In this document: positions 1 through 14,100 of the stretch, one piece after another
Position numbering within the stretch: position 1 is the stretch's first letter
Layout: every line of letters starts with the position of its first letter
Origin: Clytia hemisphaerica
Lineage: Eukaryota > Cnidaria > Hydrozoa > Leptothecata > Clytiidae
DNA length: 64,000 nucleotides
NCBI GenBank assembly: GCA_902728285.1
Contig: CACVBU010000385.1
Coordinates: forward strand, 1,957,152-2,021,151
Direction: 5' to 3'
Position numbers and translations under genes: made by a program
Notes under the pieces: generated by a model
Databases searched by the model: none
Seen by the model: only the letters and a program-made list of their open reading frames with translations
Told to the model about the DNA's origin: nothing

Positions 1-938
1 TTAAATCTAGTCTGAATTTGGATCCTAACCTAAGAACGCTGTAAGAATATTTTAGGATGATTTTACCATAAAAGTTAAAAATATTCATGATGAAATGGAT
101 TTACACCATTCTTATAAGAAAAAATAACTGTAAAAAGTGAGGTTTTTACAGTATCAGTTCATTTTTGTCCCTTGTTGATTCTTTCTATTTACTAAATGTG
201 AACTAACTTTGGATGAAAAACTGTTAGTTCGTTATTAGAAGACTTGAGAAACCATATTATTTTGAAAGTATTTCAGGGTATTTTGATTTGTTTCTTTATT
301 GTACAATAATCAAAAAATATTTACTAATAATTACTACAAAATACAAAATGTATACGACAAAAAAAGTTAAATAATTTGCTTATTTCTAAACAAACCTCGA
401 TATCAATGCTACACCATTAAACGAATATGCAAAAGGGAGGCTGCAACGGCCCAATTAGCGTTGTATAGCATATAGCGATGCTCGAGAATGCGTCTGATAA
501 GAATTCTGATAGAGGCCTAACCTTTGCAGCACGAAAAAAGCTAAAAACTACCATACTTGACAAGAAGAAAATTCCTATCTAGGGATAGTTGGTCTGAATA
601 CCAGACCTCTACAAAACCGTAGGTAGTAATACTACTATAGGTGCGCGAATCCGTTGATGTGTTTGGAGTCAGAAAGCTTTTCAAAAGTAGAAGATCATTT
701 GATTTTAAACTAAGTGAGGTGGTAAGGAGTTATGTATGACCAGAAAATGTCTCAAATAGTAAAAGAGTTTTCTCGGTTAGAAGGCCTAAAATTTCTGGGG
801 AGTAAAAAAAAGAAGAAAAGACAAATAAAAAGAACGCTCTTTCAAAACTTCCGCATCGCATCGCCGACACTCAACCGTTATTCGGTCGGTTACAGTTTGA
901 TAAAAAAGTCAGATAGTTCACGCATGTCTGATAAGGCA
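1..938. other. 3' flank of the SLC16-like gene, no gene seen
   Basis: AT-rich sequence beyond the stop codon at 939, with the dispersed repeat at 592-655. Possible 3'-UTR; nothing else recognised. Confidence 0.5.
592..655. repeat. Dispersed repeat copy A (64 bp, also at 19828)
   Basis: GTCTGAATACCAGACCTCTACAAAACC... GCGAATCCGTT recurs with moderate divergence at 19828-19889 as GTCTGAATCGCAGACCTCTA... CACGAATCCGTT. Type unknown. Confidence 0.5.
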
Positions 939-3900
939 TCAAGCATCAACTTTGACCTCATTCAAATCGACATTTCTCCTACTAGCACGACTACGTATAC
1001 TTTCTTTACTCTTAGATTTGTGTTGTTTGAAATCAATGCTATGCCAGCTACGTGTGAGTAGGGAGACTTGTGATTGTCGTATCTTTTTCATCTTGTCAGC
1101 CGACAGATGGTCCTTTGGTGTAGATGGAGCTTCTTCTTCTGGTAAGCCTGGATTAGGGAAGTAAATTCAAAATATATTTTAAAAGTTGAGTCAATCCTCA
1201 AACTGCTTAAACTGCACAATGAAAGCACCAGTGCCTGATGTATAACATCTTTGAACTTTTTTCATGTTAAGGTAGTTTTTTCCTAAAAGCTTTTAGTCTG
1301 GATATTCAGGCTAGAAGAGGAGTAGGGAAACCCATCTTTTCAGACGGAAACCCGTCCTTATTTTTTTCTAATTTGATGAATAAACAAAAATCTCATTCCC
1401 GGTCAGGTTTAGACGGAAATCCACCTGACACAGACACAATTTTAAACAATGATGAGTGTATTGTCTTGATACCCAGGCTAATTTAGTAGAGTAAGAAGAG
1501 AATCCCAAACACTAAATCAAAAAACAAATGAACAAATGTATCATACCCATTTTCTTTCGTTCTTCTCTTATTTTTTTAGCTTCTGCTCGTTCTTTTCTTC
1601 GTTTAGCTCGATATTTGAATTGTTCTTCGTCCCGTATACACGTCACTGGAAAGAGGAGGACAGCCGAGCCGAACGCCATAGCTCCACACATGAAGAAAGC
1701 GATTGAGTAATCACCAGTCGCCGTGTAAACAGCGCCTTCAAATAACCAAGAAGTAAAAACATTAGTTAAGTAATGACATACAAATAATCAGCGTGTGGGT
1801 CTAAACCAGTTGAAGACAATCCTGTCGTCTAAACAAATTAGGAAACGGGGCGGTGAAATTACAAGGTTTTTCTCACCTAAGACAATATTTTTAGCAAAGT
1901 TTTCTAATGAAGGTCCTACCGGCTCTGTCATTAGTCTACACAATAGACAACTCCAGGCTTTTAAACCTTAGAGTAGGAGTTTTACGCTCGAAACGAAGGA
2001 AGCTATGACGTAGCCTACTTTGTGATAGGAGGGTGTCCAATTGCTATAAAATGACGGGAGGGAAACTGTTGATCGATCAAATGACATTTCCCCTGGAACA
2101 AAGAGATTAACGTTCAAAGGGAGGAAGAAAGCCTGTTGACTTACTGTCGTCTTTTGAGATTAAAGATTAAAGGATATCAAGAAAAAGGAAACGAACCTGC
2201 AATTGGTGGACCAACCACGAAAGCAGAAGCGGAGCATACCAAAAAGGTGCTGTAAGCTTTCGGTAGTAATTCTTTACCAGCTAAATCTCCTATAATAATC
2301 ATATTCGTCGCCTGGCCGCAACCGTCAGAAAATCCAAAAGCTATTGCGTAGACTAACAAGCCTGGGTATGACTTTGATAAGACTGGGACGAAAGTTGTTG
2401 CGATGCATAAAGCGACCAAGCTGAGTTGATATGCTCGTATACGGTTGACGCTAGGGTAGGAGAATACTTTGCCGATGAACACTTTACCAACTGACTGAGC
2501 TAGAGAAAGTAAGCCTGGTAACAAGTCTGCTTGTGATTTCGATACACCCTCGTCCAGTGATAACTTTACCTGGAAATCAAAATATAACTCATTAAACATT
2601 TTATAATAATTTTAGTCCTCCAGAACACAGCAACAGCACAAAATTTCCTGTGACCATCAGAAGTGTTTAGAGAAGAAGCATAGAAAGGTTCCAGACCAGA
2701 CGGAGAAGATTATCTGGCTAGCCATACTTACCACACTTGCCACGCCATTCCTTACTAAAAATCAAAGTAGTTTTCTATAATACCTTGTTGCAATGATCCA
2801 AGTTTATACCAAATAGAAGGATCTCTTTACTGATGGTAATAATAAATGCACCAGTCACAAGGGGATTATAAACCAACTATACTCACCAAGTGGACATAAG
2901 GTACGTAGTATCCAAAATTTAAGCAGTATGTGGAGAGAAGAAATATGAGAAGCGGTTTATTCTTCCATATTGTGTCATGATAGAAGACTTCTTCTTCTAA
3001 TAATTTTTCTTCATCTTCTTCATTTAGACTTTCTAGATCTTCTTCATCGTCCTCTTCATTTTCTTCTTCAGCGGGATCCTTCTCTGGAGGTGTCTCGTAG
3101 ACTAAACCACATGTAAACAAAACACCAAACGACACTGCAGCCATGATCTGAAGAAGGGAGTAGAAAATTATAAGATATTTATTTTCATGACCATCTTTAG
3201 AACTCAAGATTTGAACTTTAAACAAATAATTAATTTTTGTCGTCGAACCAAGAAAGGTCAAAAATGATTTAAACCATTAGGACTATTTCTTCCTCGAGCT
3301 TTCTTTCTAGTTTGTACGAGACTCGCATTGGTTAACTCGTTTCATATAACACATACATACCCTGAAGCCTTTCTTGATGCCTACAGAATCCAAAAGCATA
3401 CCATTAGCCGGTGAAAGTCCCATGCCTCCTAAACCGTTCCCGGCTAGTGCGATGCCATGAGCCAACGCCCAGTATGTTGTATGATAACGAGGCAGAATCA
3501 AGAGAGAGCAACTGTAACACAGACTGGAACCGAATCCGAACAACAATCCGAACGTGACGTAGAGAATGTAAACACTATCAGCGAATGAGGAGACAAGCAA
3601 ACCAAGACCTGGAAATAACAACAGTAGTATGAGTTGCATTAAATATCAAATATTGGAACTTTAAATATTGATAAAGAAATAATCTGTTTCTCATTAATGT
3701 AACACGCTCTACTTAAAAAGTATCGAGCAGTCTCATCTATCGTGCAGAGAATCACACAAAGAAAATATTTGACGTATCTTCTATTACAAGTAGCATTATA
3801 TCTTTTATGAGAAATTAAGCGTGTTGGATGCTAACACGAACACATTCCTTGCTCAATGTAGTAGGCCTGCTAAGACCTGTACAGTAAGTTTTGTTGTTGT

Positions 3901-5075
3901 TCATGCTAATTTCATACTAGTTCGTATGGATTAAAAATTTTGCTTATTAAGTTAGTCCGAACTGGATTTTTCAAATCAGTCATTAGACTACACACTACTA
4001 CTTTGGATTAAATTTTGGGTTTAACATCCTACAAAACTCAATGAAACCGTGAGCTTCGATATTCACGAGATAGATAATTCAAAATCGTTGAAATATAGGA
4101 ATTTCTTCGATTAAAAAAATTAAACAATTCGTAAGATGTTTGACACATGTTAAGCGCTTGAAGTGAAAAAAGTGATAAATCTAATCAAATTTGAGAAGGC
4201 AGTTTTAAAGGATAATTACTGAATGAATACCTGATAACGTAGCACCGATCAACATAGCGGGTCGAAACTTGATTCGTCGGATGATTTCAAAGGATAAAGG
4301 TGTGCTCAGGTAGGATGTACTGATGGAAAGTGAAGCTACCCATGCTATAAAAAAGGAAAAATTTCAATGAATTCAATACATTGGAGTCTCCATAACCCGA
4401 ACTCACACGGAGAACACCAATTTGTTCGAGTTAGTGAAATTTCGAGTTATGGAGTAAGGTTTATAAGGCTTTGTTAACTAAAGGGACGAGAAAACGTGTT
4501 CGAGTTAAGAGGACATTCAAGTTAAAGAGACTCTACTTTAATCTAGGATTGTGCACATGGAGAAAAGGGAATTTTGCTGGCCTAAATCTTTTATTTCTAA
4601 CGTCAACTGTAAAGCTCCTTATAAATCGCATTCCTATTGGTTAAAAGCTTCTCGAGACAAGGATACTGGGAGATTATGGTGGCAAGCAAAGTAAATACTT
4701 ACAAGTAGCGACGGGGCTACCTCCATACCCCTCTGGTTCTTCTTGTAACAATTTCACATAGACCGGACCAAAAGCTTTATAAAAGCCCAGCACGAAAAAC
4801 TGGACCACAAAGCTTGTAGCGCAAACAATCCATGGAAAATATTTTGTTTTGAAAGAAACCGGTTGTCTGTTTGACGTATTGGATTTATCTTTTTTGGATT
4901 TCTTTTTATCTTTTTCATTGATTAGATTGTTGTTTTCGTTGTTATCATCTAAGGTGGAGTCCTCTGTATCCTTGCTTAGGTTTTCTTTGGATTTCTTTTT
5001 GCTCTCCTTCGTTGATGACGTGGATTGTTCTTCGGCTTGATCGTGCATAGCATCTATGCTGCCGTGATGATTCAT
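939..5075 (-). CDS. SLC16/monocarboxylate-transporter-like MFS carrier, 7 coding exons
   Basis: Coding exons on the minus strand, 5' to 3': 4703-5075, 4231-4344, 3361-3608, 2887-3147, 2197-2569, 1547-1735, 939-1147. All have GT-AG ends and phases sum to 1767 nt (588 aa plus TGA at 939-941). The ATG at 5073-5075 is chosen because it follows a probable 5'-UTR splice acceptor ending at 5107. Residues 1-70 are a Lys/Ser/Asp-rich cytosolic tail. Membrane helices begin near residue 80 (FPWIVCATSFVVQFF). A central cytosolic loop after helix 6 (about 262-309) is extremely acidic, followed by helices 7-12 and a basic tail (KRRKERAEAKK). Helix spacing, the SxSxxTSYLSTPLS motif and the LANG-like ALAHGIALAGNG stretch fit the MCT-type major facilitator family, which moves monocarboxylates or aromatic amino acids with protons. 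Substrate cannot be read from sequence. If the last intron is retained, an alternative stop lies just after exon 6. Confidence 0.85.
4384..4535. repeat. Short repeat rich in TTCGAGTTA motifs in an SLC16-like intron
   Basis: TCCATAACCCGAACTC and TTCGAGTTATGGA are inverted around about 40 bp, followed by further GTTCGAGTTAAGAGGA and TTCAAGTTAAAGAGACTC motifs. Probably a small mobile-element remnant. Confidence 0.35.
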
Positions 5076-5107
5076 TTTCAATTTGTTCTTCTTTTTCTCT
5101 GATTCCC

Positions 5108-8100
5108 TGTGAAGAAACGTGAAAGGAAATTCAATATGTTATATAATGCTATCAGAAAACAGTCTAAAAAGAAATCAGCTCTGTTACAATCAGTTTGTTG
5201 TCAAGCAGCCAGTATCTGGTTCACAGAATTTCAAAACGATCATCATTAACCGTTCTTTGAGCATATCTCATTTTTAGATTAATCAAATCATATTTTCGCA
5301 ATGCCAGTGGTTATCTACTTTTAATTTGATCAGAGAATCTTACAAAGTGCTGGCCCGTTGAAGATAAAAATAAAAAGGTTCTTGCTATCAACTATCAATC
5401 TTAATTTTTCAACAACAACAACAAAAAACAACATTTGTAACGAATTGAAACCTGAATTGAAGAACTCGATCATACACTTGATATCGTCTGCTTACTCATC
5501 AATCTTAATTTATAAGCTTTTTCACATTGAATTGACACGGGTGTGGAGCAAGATTGGTCAGAAAGAGGGAAATTATTATTCATCACCAAATATGAAGCGG
5601 GAACATTTTATGTAAAACTAAACCCTTTGAAGCGATGAGATAAACATTGATTAGACCTCCAAGAAAGAAACCTCTTGAGAGAATCTGATTCACGTTTTTT
5701 TGTATAAGAACAAAGTATATAAGAACATAAAGCTTCAATGGTTAAATTGTTAAGAACAAGTTTAGAACATTTTAAGGCTTCATGGACTCAAAAACATCTG
5801 ATTTCTTAGGAAGATGGGCAAAAATACTCACAAAATAGTGAAAATAAGAATATGTTAAGAACATCCGAAGGCTTCAAAAGTTTGGGATGTTCTTATTAAA
5901 AAACGTGTAAGAAACCTAAGGTTTAAGCAATATAAATGTTATTTTTAAATGATTCTAAGTACTAAATATATTTTGTTTAACAATCAATTTAAACAATTAA
6001 AAGGGCTCCAAGCTCTCAAGCTCATTTTCTAATATTTGGAAGACTTTTAAGTTCACCAAGACTATTTCACCCAGAAAATTTGAAAAGCCTACTGACCTCT
6101 TTAAAAAAGAAAGGAATCTCAATCTGTTCCGAGGACAAAAATATTCCTCAATAATTAGAGTACAAAAACCACAGGAGCATTAATCACTTTAATCATGGTA
6201 AGGATATAATTAGATGGTACAATTACATGAGAATTGACATACTTTTTGTTGTTCCACTTATAAGCGTTATATGTTCGATAATTAAATACACATTTTGTCT
6301 AAGATGGTAGAAAGTGCCCCGGCGCCCCTTTAATAATGATTTTTAATCAAATAACATTAAGAGTTCAAGGGGAAAGTGAACGAAACATTTTCGAGGCCTT
6401 CAAACTGAAGGAATACTTTTAGAAGCAAAATAATGGAAAAAAGATTTCTTTAAAGTCTTCTTCAAGGTCAAAGCAAAACACTCACTCTACAAGACAGATG
6501 GGATGGAGTTTTTATAAGATACTTTAATTATTGGTCATTTGAAGTAATAAAAATGACGCGTTCTTTAGAAAAAGTAACAAAATTGTTTTATTACTGGTTA
6601 ACGACCAACCAAATCAAATAAGAGCTTGTAAAAACTCCATCTCGTCCCCTACAAGAGGGCTATCTTAACAACAGCAGAACATAACTTATCAAATATTTTA
6701 GTTTAGATCAAGGCGTGCATGGAATACTAAGGATTTAGTGAAAGCAGGCTACATACTTTGACGTGATTTTGAAGGGGTTTTAAGTTTAGTTGTAGCATTC
6801 ATGTCAAATTAACAAGATAAAATGTTCCAAAAAATAAGTTGAAGTTTGAAGACTTTCTACCAACACACAAAGGTGGTCTTTAGAATGGTTTTGTAACTGG
6901 TTTTCAATCTACCAATCATTTATAGATATGGTATCTGAAAAACTGTCTAAAAGTATGGTGATAAAATTGGTATAGCAGTTTCTGAAACAAAAACAGCTAC
7001 TCTACACCAAATAAACCATTAAAGTTTGACAATGATCCTTAATATACCCCGGGGTGTTAACTTAATTGGAGAACAGCCTATGTTAAGAATCGTTAGACTC
7101 ATTGTGCTAAGCGATCGCCCAGATTTAAATTTAGTTTCGCCGGCCTGTAGCAACAAAATACATCCTGGAAGCAATACACCCATGTGTTCAAACCAACAAG
7201 CAAATAAAAGCTAATCTTGTAATTTAAATAGACGCTATTTAGCTCTCAAAAATCTTCGGATCAAAATAACATGTAGTTCGAAGACTTTGTATCAGAGCAA
7301 ACATGAAAAATAATAATACAGTCTTACTATTAGTGGTGGTTGGCCTTTGTCTTGCATAGTGTAATTGACTTACTGATGCTCCCAATTACAGTAACAAGCA
7401 CTCCTACAGGGTGATCAAAATAAGGCGATGTTTGCAATACTTGATGACAATATTTGCAGGAAGGAGGAGCGTCAATTATCATTGGGGGTTTGAGTTAATA
7501 GAAGCTTGGGTCCATTATAGAAAATTGTTAAGGGTATGTTTACATTATGTTTTTATTCTATTATATTAAACTATTAACAATAATGGAACAGAGAAGAGTA
7601 GTTGATGCTTCCCATTCCCATGCACGCACGCCAAGATGAGATGATATGATACTTGTTGTTGACAGCGGTTGGGTTTATTATTGCTTTTTGTATCTCATAC
7701 AATAGCCTAGAGGTCCCTATAGTAAGAACACTCCCGTTGGACCGCTGATGCCAGGCTTTATGTACAGGTATATACAGTCAACACTCGTCGTTAAATTCGT
7801 AGTGTCTGCATTTGTTGGCATTAGCTTAATACGTTACAGAGTAATCATAAGAAAAATCTATAATATAACGAGTACATACATTCATATTGTGTAGATGGGG
7901 CCTTAAGCCATAATCAAGAGTCTCATTTATTGCATTTTAATCATTGAAAATGTTAATAATCGGTCATTTGTCTGTTCATACATTGTATGAGTCCAACCGA
8001 GCGGGTGATTCCTATATTATATAAAAAGAAAATAAATACAAGAATGGTATTATTAAAAAACAGGGTCATCCATTACAATCGATGAGATTATAATACTATG

Positions 8101-11100
8101 CTATGATACCGATGAGAGTAGAGATTATAAGGAACACGCGTTATATTCTACACAAGCTTGAGCCGTCAAATATTCATACTAATGGGTACCAAAATGGCAA
8201 AGATATTGCATTTAAAATGTACGTAGGGTAGACCTTGTGAGTTTTGATATAAATAGCAATCCGAGATTTGAGATTCTTGTTCTGTGAAACGACGTATAGA
8301 TCGAACTATAAATGTGCATGGAAAATATTCTTATAAAAATCAATAAATTCTTATAAAAATCAATATAATTTTGTTTTGATGCCGATGATATGATGAATAT
8401 AGCATTCTTCTATCTTTTCTCAATACATATAATCAAATTGGCTTGAGATTTCCCTGTAAATATTGTTGTTGTGTTAGGCTTTGAAATTCCCATTATGGCT
8501 AAACCATCACTCCATGGGCGTACTAGAGAGCTTGACTATCTTTATAATAGCGTAAGAAATAGAGGAAACCATGTAGACTTATTGTGCGAAAGCATGAGAA
8601 TTGCACACTCTGAACAGTCGTAATTTGGGAGTATAACTATTATATTTACTCCTTATTTTCACCGCCGCTTTATTAGAAGCTCGCAAGTTAGACTATGTTA
8701 TAGTCTAAGACGAATCACTATCTAAGAAAAAAGCCCAAAGCCGAAGAAAATTCGCAAACGGGTTTTTTTGCCGAAAAGAGTTAACAGTCGGTAGAGTTGC
8801 CGATTTTTTTCCGTATACCGCCAAAACGCCATACCGCCATTTTTTCCCGCCTCTGCTATCACTGTAACGGACGATAACATCGTCTACTCGCAAGTCAGCA
8901 CAGGCCACCGAATATGGGGGCCCCAATATGAAATATTTCTTATCAAATTAAGCTCCAAAACTCCAAAAAACAAGTGTAAAGAAATAATAATATGCCCCTA
9001 ACACAAGAACATTAATTTTTAAGAAAGCAAGATATTACTCAAGAAAATTTGGTAGCTCCTGTAACTCATGTAACTCATGTCATTATATTCATCATTTCAA
9101 GAATGGTAAATAATGAACACAAAAAGAAACACAGTAGAATTTGTTGATGTGAGGAGATTAACAGTGAGACTGTGATGGTTGAATACTGAAGTGAAGTATC
9201 ATCACAGAACAGCTCAGTTGTTATCCGGTGACCACTCCTGCATAAAGTTATCATCCTTAAAAATATTGTTTAGGGGTAAAAGGAAGCGACAGAAAGGAAA
9301 ATGCCTCCATAACGAGTCAACTACTTATTTACACAACATGCCCTCAAAGCATAAGAGATCGAAAGTTGTTTCGAGATGTGACCTCAGATTATACTGCTTA
9401 TTTTTGATAAGCAACCATTAGCCATTTTTTCACTACATTATTTCGTAAAGTAAAAGCTTTTTCGGTAATCCAACAATGGCAAACGATAGCCCTTGACCCA
9501 ATACGCATAAATATGGTATAATATCAGGGTTATCAATGCAAAATGAGCTAGAATGCTAAGCAACCCACATTTGTAAAAAAATGTGTGTTAAAAATAAGGC
9601 TATTATGGGAAAATGAGGATCAAATAATCATAGGCCTGAAACTTAACTTTTACGAGACCTTTTTAAACTATTCCTCAATGGCAAATGCAGAGATTTTGAT
9701 ATCACAGGCTTCGTACTTCGTAAACGTCGTGTATCTGCGTGTATGAATTATGTAAAACACCGACACAATACTCCCGATTATTCAAACCCTGAGGATGGGG
9801 TTATTGCAGGAAAAAGGGGTTGAGCGGTATTCAAGTATATGTATATTTTCTAAAAAGTGAACATAAAAGAATGGTTTTCATACCTAAATGCCTTCTAAAA
9901 GCTCCGGTCATTTTGTTTTCCAATTCATTGTTGAATTCACTGATTGTCAGGTTTTATTCATATGATTTCATTCTCGCTGTCCAGTAACAGGTGCATCAAC
10001 GTTTAGTTTATAGATTGTAGGCAACACCATCACTAACTCCAAGCATTTCCTATCACATATTTATACCAATCTTGTTTTAATTTTAAAATTTGTTCACTGA
10101 AAAACAAATATAAAATTTACAAAACGAATATATGAACTATGATCGATGATGAACTTTAAACGGGAAAGAAGCGTAGTAGGTATTAAATACGAAAACTTAA
10201 TCAAACCGTCTACGTGCGTGTTTTTGACGAAAGTCTAGCAGGACCTGGCATGAAGCTACACACAAAAAGATTGCAGCTACATAAAGATTGCCTGCATGTT
10301 GCTTGGTCAAAATTTTATATATCATATCATAAGATGTTAAACAAAGAATATTATGATAGTTCACTTTTATTTTTCTTTGCAAAAAATAAATACCTAAGAA
10401 AGATACTACCTTTGTAAGTAATGAACACTATTTTCAACGTAACATTCAAACAAAAAGAGGATTTTCTGAAGAAAATTCTTAAAGGTGCTACAATCGGGCG
10501 AAAACCAATACTATTCGATCACCACTAATTTCATTCAGAATATCCTCATCAACATAAAAAGCAAGAGATATGCAGGAAAAAATAAAAGGAACATAAAAAC
10601 TAGATATTTGGTTAAAATATAATGTGTGTATGTACAAAAATTATATGCGAAGTCAAATATAATATATAATATAATATTTCAATTTTAAAAGACACTATGA
10701 TATGATACAATTATATACAATTAAAACAATGATAAAAATTTACAAATCTAATTTTACGAATACCAAAAAGAATTTCCGTAGGAAAAATATTCAAACATCC
10801 AAGAAAAATATTCTCAACTCATTTTTAACCGTTCAACAAATTTTTCAACCATCAACATTTTTTTCTCAACCATAAATCTTTAAACATTATCATCAACAAT
10901 AAACGATTTTAACGGTGTATAATCTCCGTAGGAATAACAGTGAAAGTCAAATGACGTAAGAGATTTCAAATATCACTCGTCCATGGAAATTACCACTTTC
11001 AAATTACACTGATACCAGACCACTATCCACACTGAGTTGGTGATATTTTGATAATGAAGCCTCTCACTTTCTAAGTTACTTTGATCAAGTTGAAGAAAGT

Positions 11101-11184
11101 GATCATGATATTTGAATCTCCACTACTACCACACATTACCCATACGATAATTGCAACGATAGGAACAGTAGGATTTAAACTAAA
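5108..11184. other. 6-kb intergenic region, no gene seen
   Basis: Only short random ORFs. Contains the palindromic MITE at 6497-6646, a small tandem repeat ATTCTTATAAAAATCAATA near 8329-8364, GTAACTCAT repeats near 9061, and a very AT-rich block at about 10570-10900. The first part probably holds the 5'-UTR intron and promoter of the SLC16-like gene; the last part is the 3' flank of the REC8-like gene. Confidence 0.5.
6497..6646. mobile_element. 150-bp palindromic MITE
   Basis: GATGGGATGGAGTTTTTATA at 6497-6516 is inverted at 6627-6646 with few mismatches. Loop is AT-rich. Target duplication not clear. Confidence 0.5.
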
Positions 11185-14100
11185 TCACGTGGCTTTCTTC
11201 CAGAGTAGAATATCACCAAAATTTTCTCTCTGTTCGACATCAATCAAACCATTTTTGGTTAAATCTGAAAATAGAAAAAAATATTAAATATAAATGAAAA
11301 TTCTAAGAACTAAACCGAGATTATTATGACCTCGCAGGTTATGCATATCTGTACAAGTATTCTTTATATATTTTATCTCAGATTGTATAGTTTTGGGGAT
11401 AATATTTGTTTTTTTGGATCTCTTTTGTTAATGCTTGTGCTTGGTCGAAAATCTTGCACTTGATTAAAATTCTGCTATTTAGGAGCGCTGTGTATAAAAA
11501 TCTTGTCAGTTTTAAAAATTTTTTTGAAGAATAACTATAAAGGCCGTTGAATTTCAAGATACATTAAACAAACAAATACTTACTTAAGCAAGTGTAGAAA
11601 GCCAACGTTGCATCGCGTCTTCGCGTCGATTTGTGAGGAAACAATTCAAAGAAGCTAACTGCATTCAAAGCTGAAGACGTGGTCATGGTGGCTGATGCTA
11701 TGCGTCTGGAGAAAGGAGACAAATATTACCATTACAGAAATTGTTTGAAGGTAAGGAACACCCTTCCCACAGACCCACTGGGACACCTTCCCACTAGGAA
11801 AATTGGCCAAAATATCGTCCCCGACGGAAAATTATACTTCAATTTTTGTCCCCACTGAAAATAATAAATAAACCAATCCTCGCTGCAAAATACCGGGTCT
11901 GTGGGAAGGGGTGTTAAGGATGGTAATCGATTCATTTTATGTGAAGAATATTATAATCAGAAGGAAATCAAACAAAGTCTGATAAAATATAAGCCGGGAT
12001 AAGAGAGTAGAATAGGAATTTATTACAAGTCCAAGCTTTTACCTTTACTTTTAACCGTTGAATTGAACTGACATCTTTGGTAAAAATTTCGACATAATTG
12101 ATGACGTTAACATTCTTAGAAAATGCCGCAAATAGGACACATCTACTTTTTTCTAAAAAGAGGACCGGTCTGTAAAATACCAACCACGCACGTGCAACCG
12201 ACCAACCTGGTGACCAAAAAGGACCATATTTAATAAAACTTACTGTTGATATTTAGATAGATGTTTAGGCAAGTGGTCATCATCATCTCCAATGGTGAAG
12301 AAAGACTGTTCCATGGTGGGGTCAAGGTCATCCATATCTTCCATCATGGGCGGTAGTGAGGGCGGTGGTTGGTTATCCGATATATCCGTATCATATGGTG
12401 GTTGAATTGGATCATTGACCAACGTTTGATCTAAAGATGTTAAGTGTTATGAATGTATTGGGAGCTTGCTGAACTACAGTAATTCCTATTTCATATAAAA
12501 GGATAATGCAAACACGAGAGCTTTCTGTGAGTGCTTCTGTTCTATTTCCTCGATTAAGTGTTGCAGTGCTTTTTAAATGTGCATGATTTTGGGTGAAACG
12601 CCCTTTTCAAAGATGCCTCAGTTCGAAGAAGTAGGGCGGGCTAACACATAAAAACATGACAAAACTTCAAATTGTGAGAATTTAGCAAACACTCTTCATT
12701 GAGTTAATAATCGCTTTTTTAAAGGAAGGACTTGTTAAGTTGTCATGGCAAACGGTAAAATGTCGCCTCTCAAGAGCAGGTGCTTGTTAAAAGACGGTGA
12801 TTTTAGTTTTTGATTTTGTTCGTTAGATAACGACGCAAAATTAAATAGAAGGAAACAAGGCACTTTTGATACACTTAGGGGAATCTTTCAACATTTTCTG
12901 AGGAGCTAACACTTAGTCTTCTGCTAAATAATTAAAATTATTTCAGTTTCATAAAAACTTTAATTTTAAAACATACCAATTTCCTGTATAGGATCAAGTT
13001 CAGGAATATCATCCAAATCAGCCTCTACAATGTCTGGAAGAGCTCCAATTCCTGAGACACGTGGACTAAAAAAAAAAAAATAAGATGGTTTCTGATAAAA
13101 AGCAATAGTTCTTCTGTGACCCTCTTACTAGGAAAGAGTTTATTACTTTCACACTTTCTAATTGTAAAGAACTCAAGCATAAACATATACAAAAAGATCA
13201 AAGACTTCATCCTTATAAAAATGAACCTGAAAAACTTTCTTTTGTTAATCTTTTATAAAAATTATATATAAAAATATTTTCTACATACTTTGTAGTTTAT
13301 TATTTACCTTGACCTTGCAGGAAGATCAGCCAAGTCTTCGTCAATTCCAGCTTGAATATCAAGACTTTTAGATGATGAAGCTAAACGAGAGTGGAGCAGG
13401 AAATTTTATTTGAGGATAATTTTTAATAGAAATTGGACTATCCAAAATAATGCTGGTTCAAGTTATCTTTAAAAATTGATCAAATTAAATGCGCTTGTGT
13501 ATGAAACGGATTTCGGCTGATTTAGAAATTTAAAACAAAAAATGAAATTTTGACCAAATAGTTCTTTTAGACTCCTGAGCGAGTCTACCAGATGTTTCAA
13601 TAGGCTATCATTAAATTTTAAAAATACTTAGCACGTATCTATGCTGAAAATCTACACCTACAAACTTTAGGCAAAGATTTCATATTACAAACGATTAAAA
13701 ACATCTCAATTTTGAAAAATATACTTAAGAAGATTTAGCCTTGATTACGACCATGGAAGAGACGATTTTTATTTGGTTTTTAAAAGCATAGTTAGAATGG
13801 GAATGAGAAAAAATTACCATCATCAATTGGTGTTTGGTTGATCAACATTGTGCTTCCGCTGGATTTTTCTAAAGATCTCAAACTTGCATGACTTTCAGCT
13901 CTTTGAATATCAATTGAACTTGGTGTATCATCAGGATTTCTTTGAATCTGAAAAGTAAAAAAATAGTTTTATTTTTAAAAACACAGCTAGGAGGTTCGGA
14001 CAATTTTGGTTTTAAAATACCTAGTGTACAGTATACTTCAGGAGCTTTCCCCTAATCACAAATTTTTTTTCTGAGAAGCATGTTTCATTTTGTAATTGTG

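Noticed and set aside
732-1164. Plus-strand ORFs at 732-1061 and 952-1164
   Set aside because: Antisense to the last exon of the SLC16-like gene.
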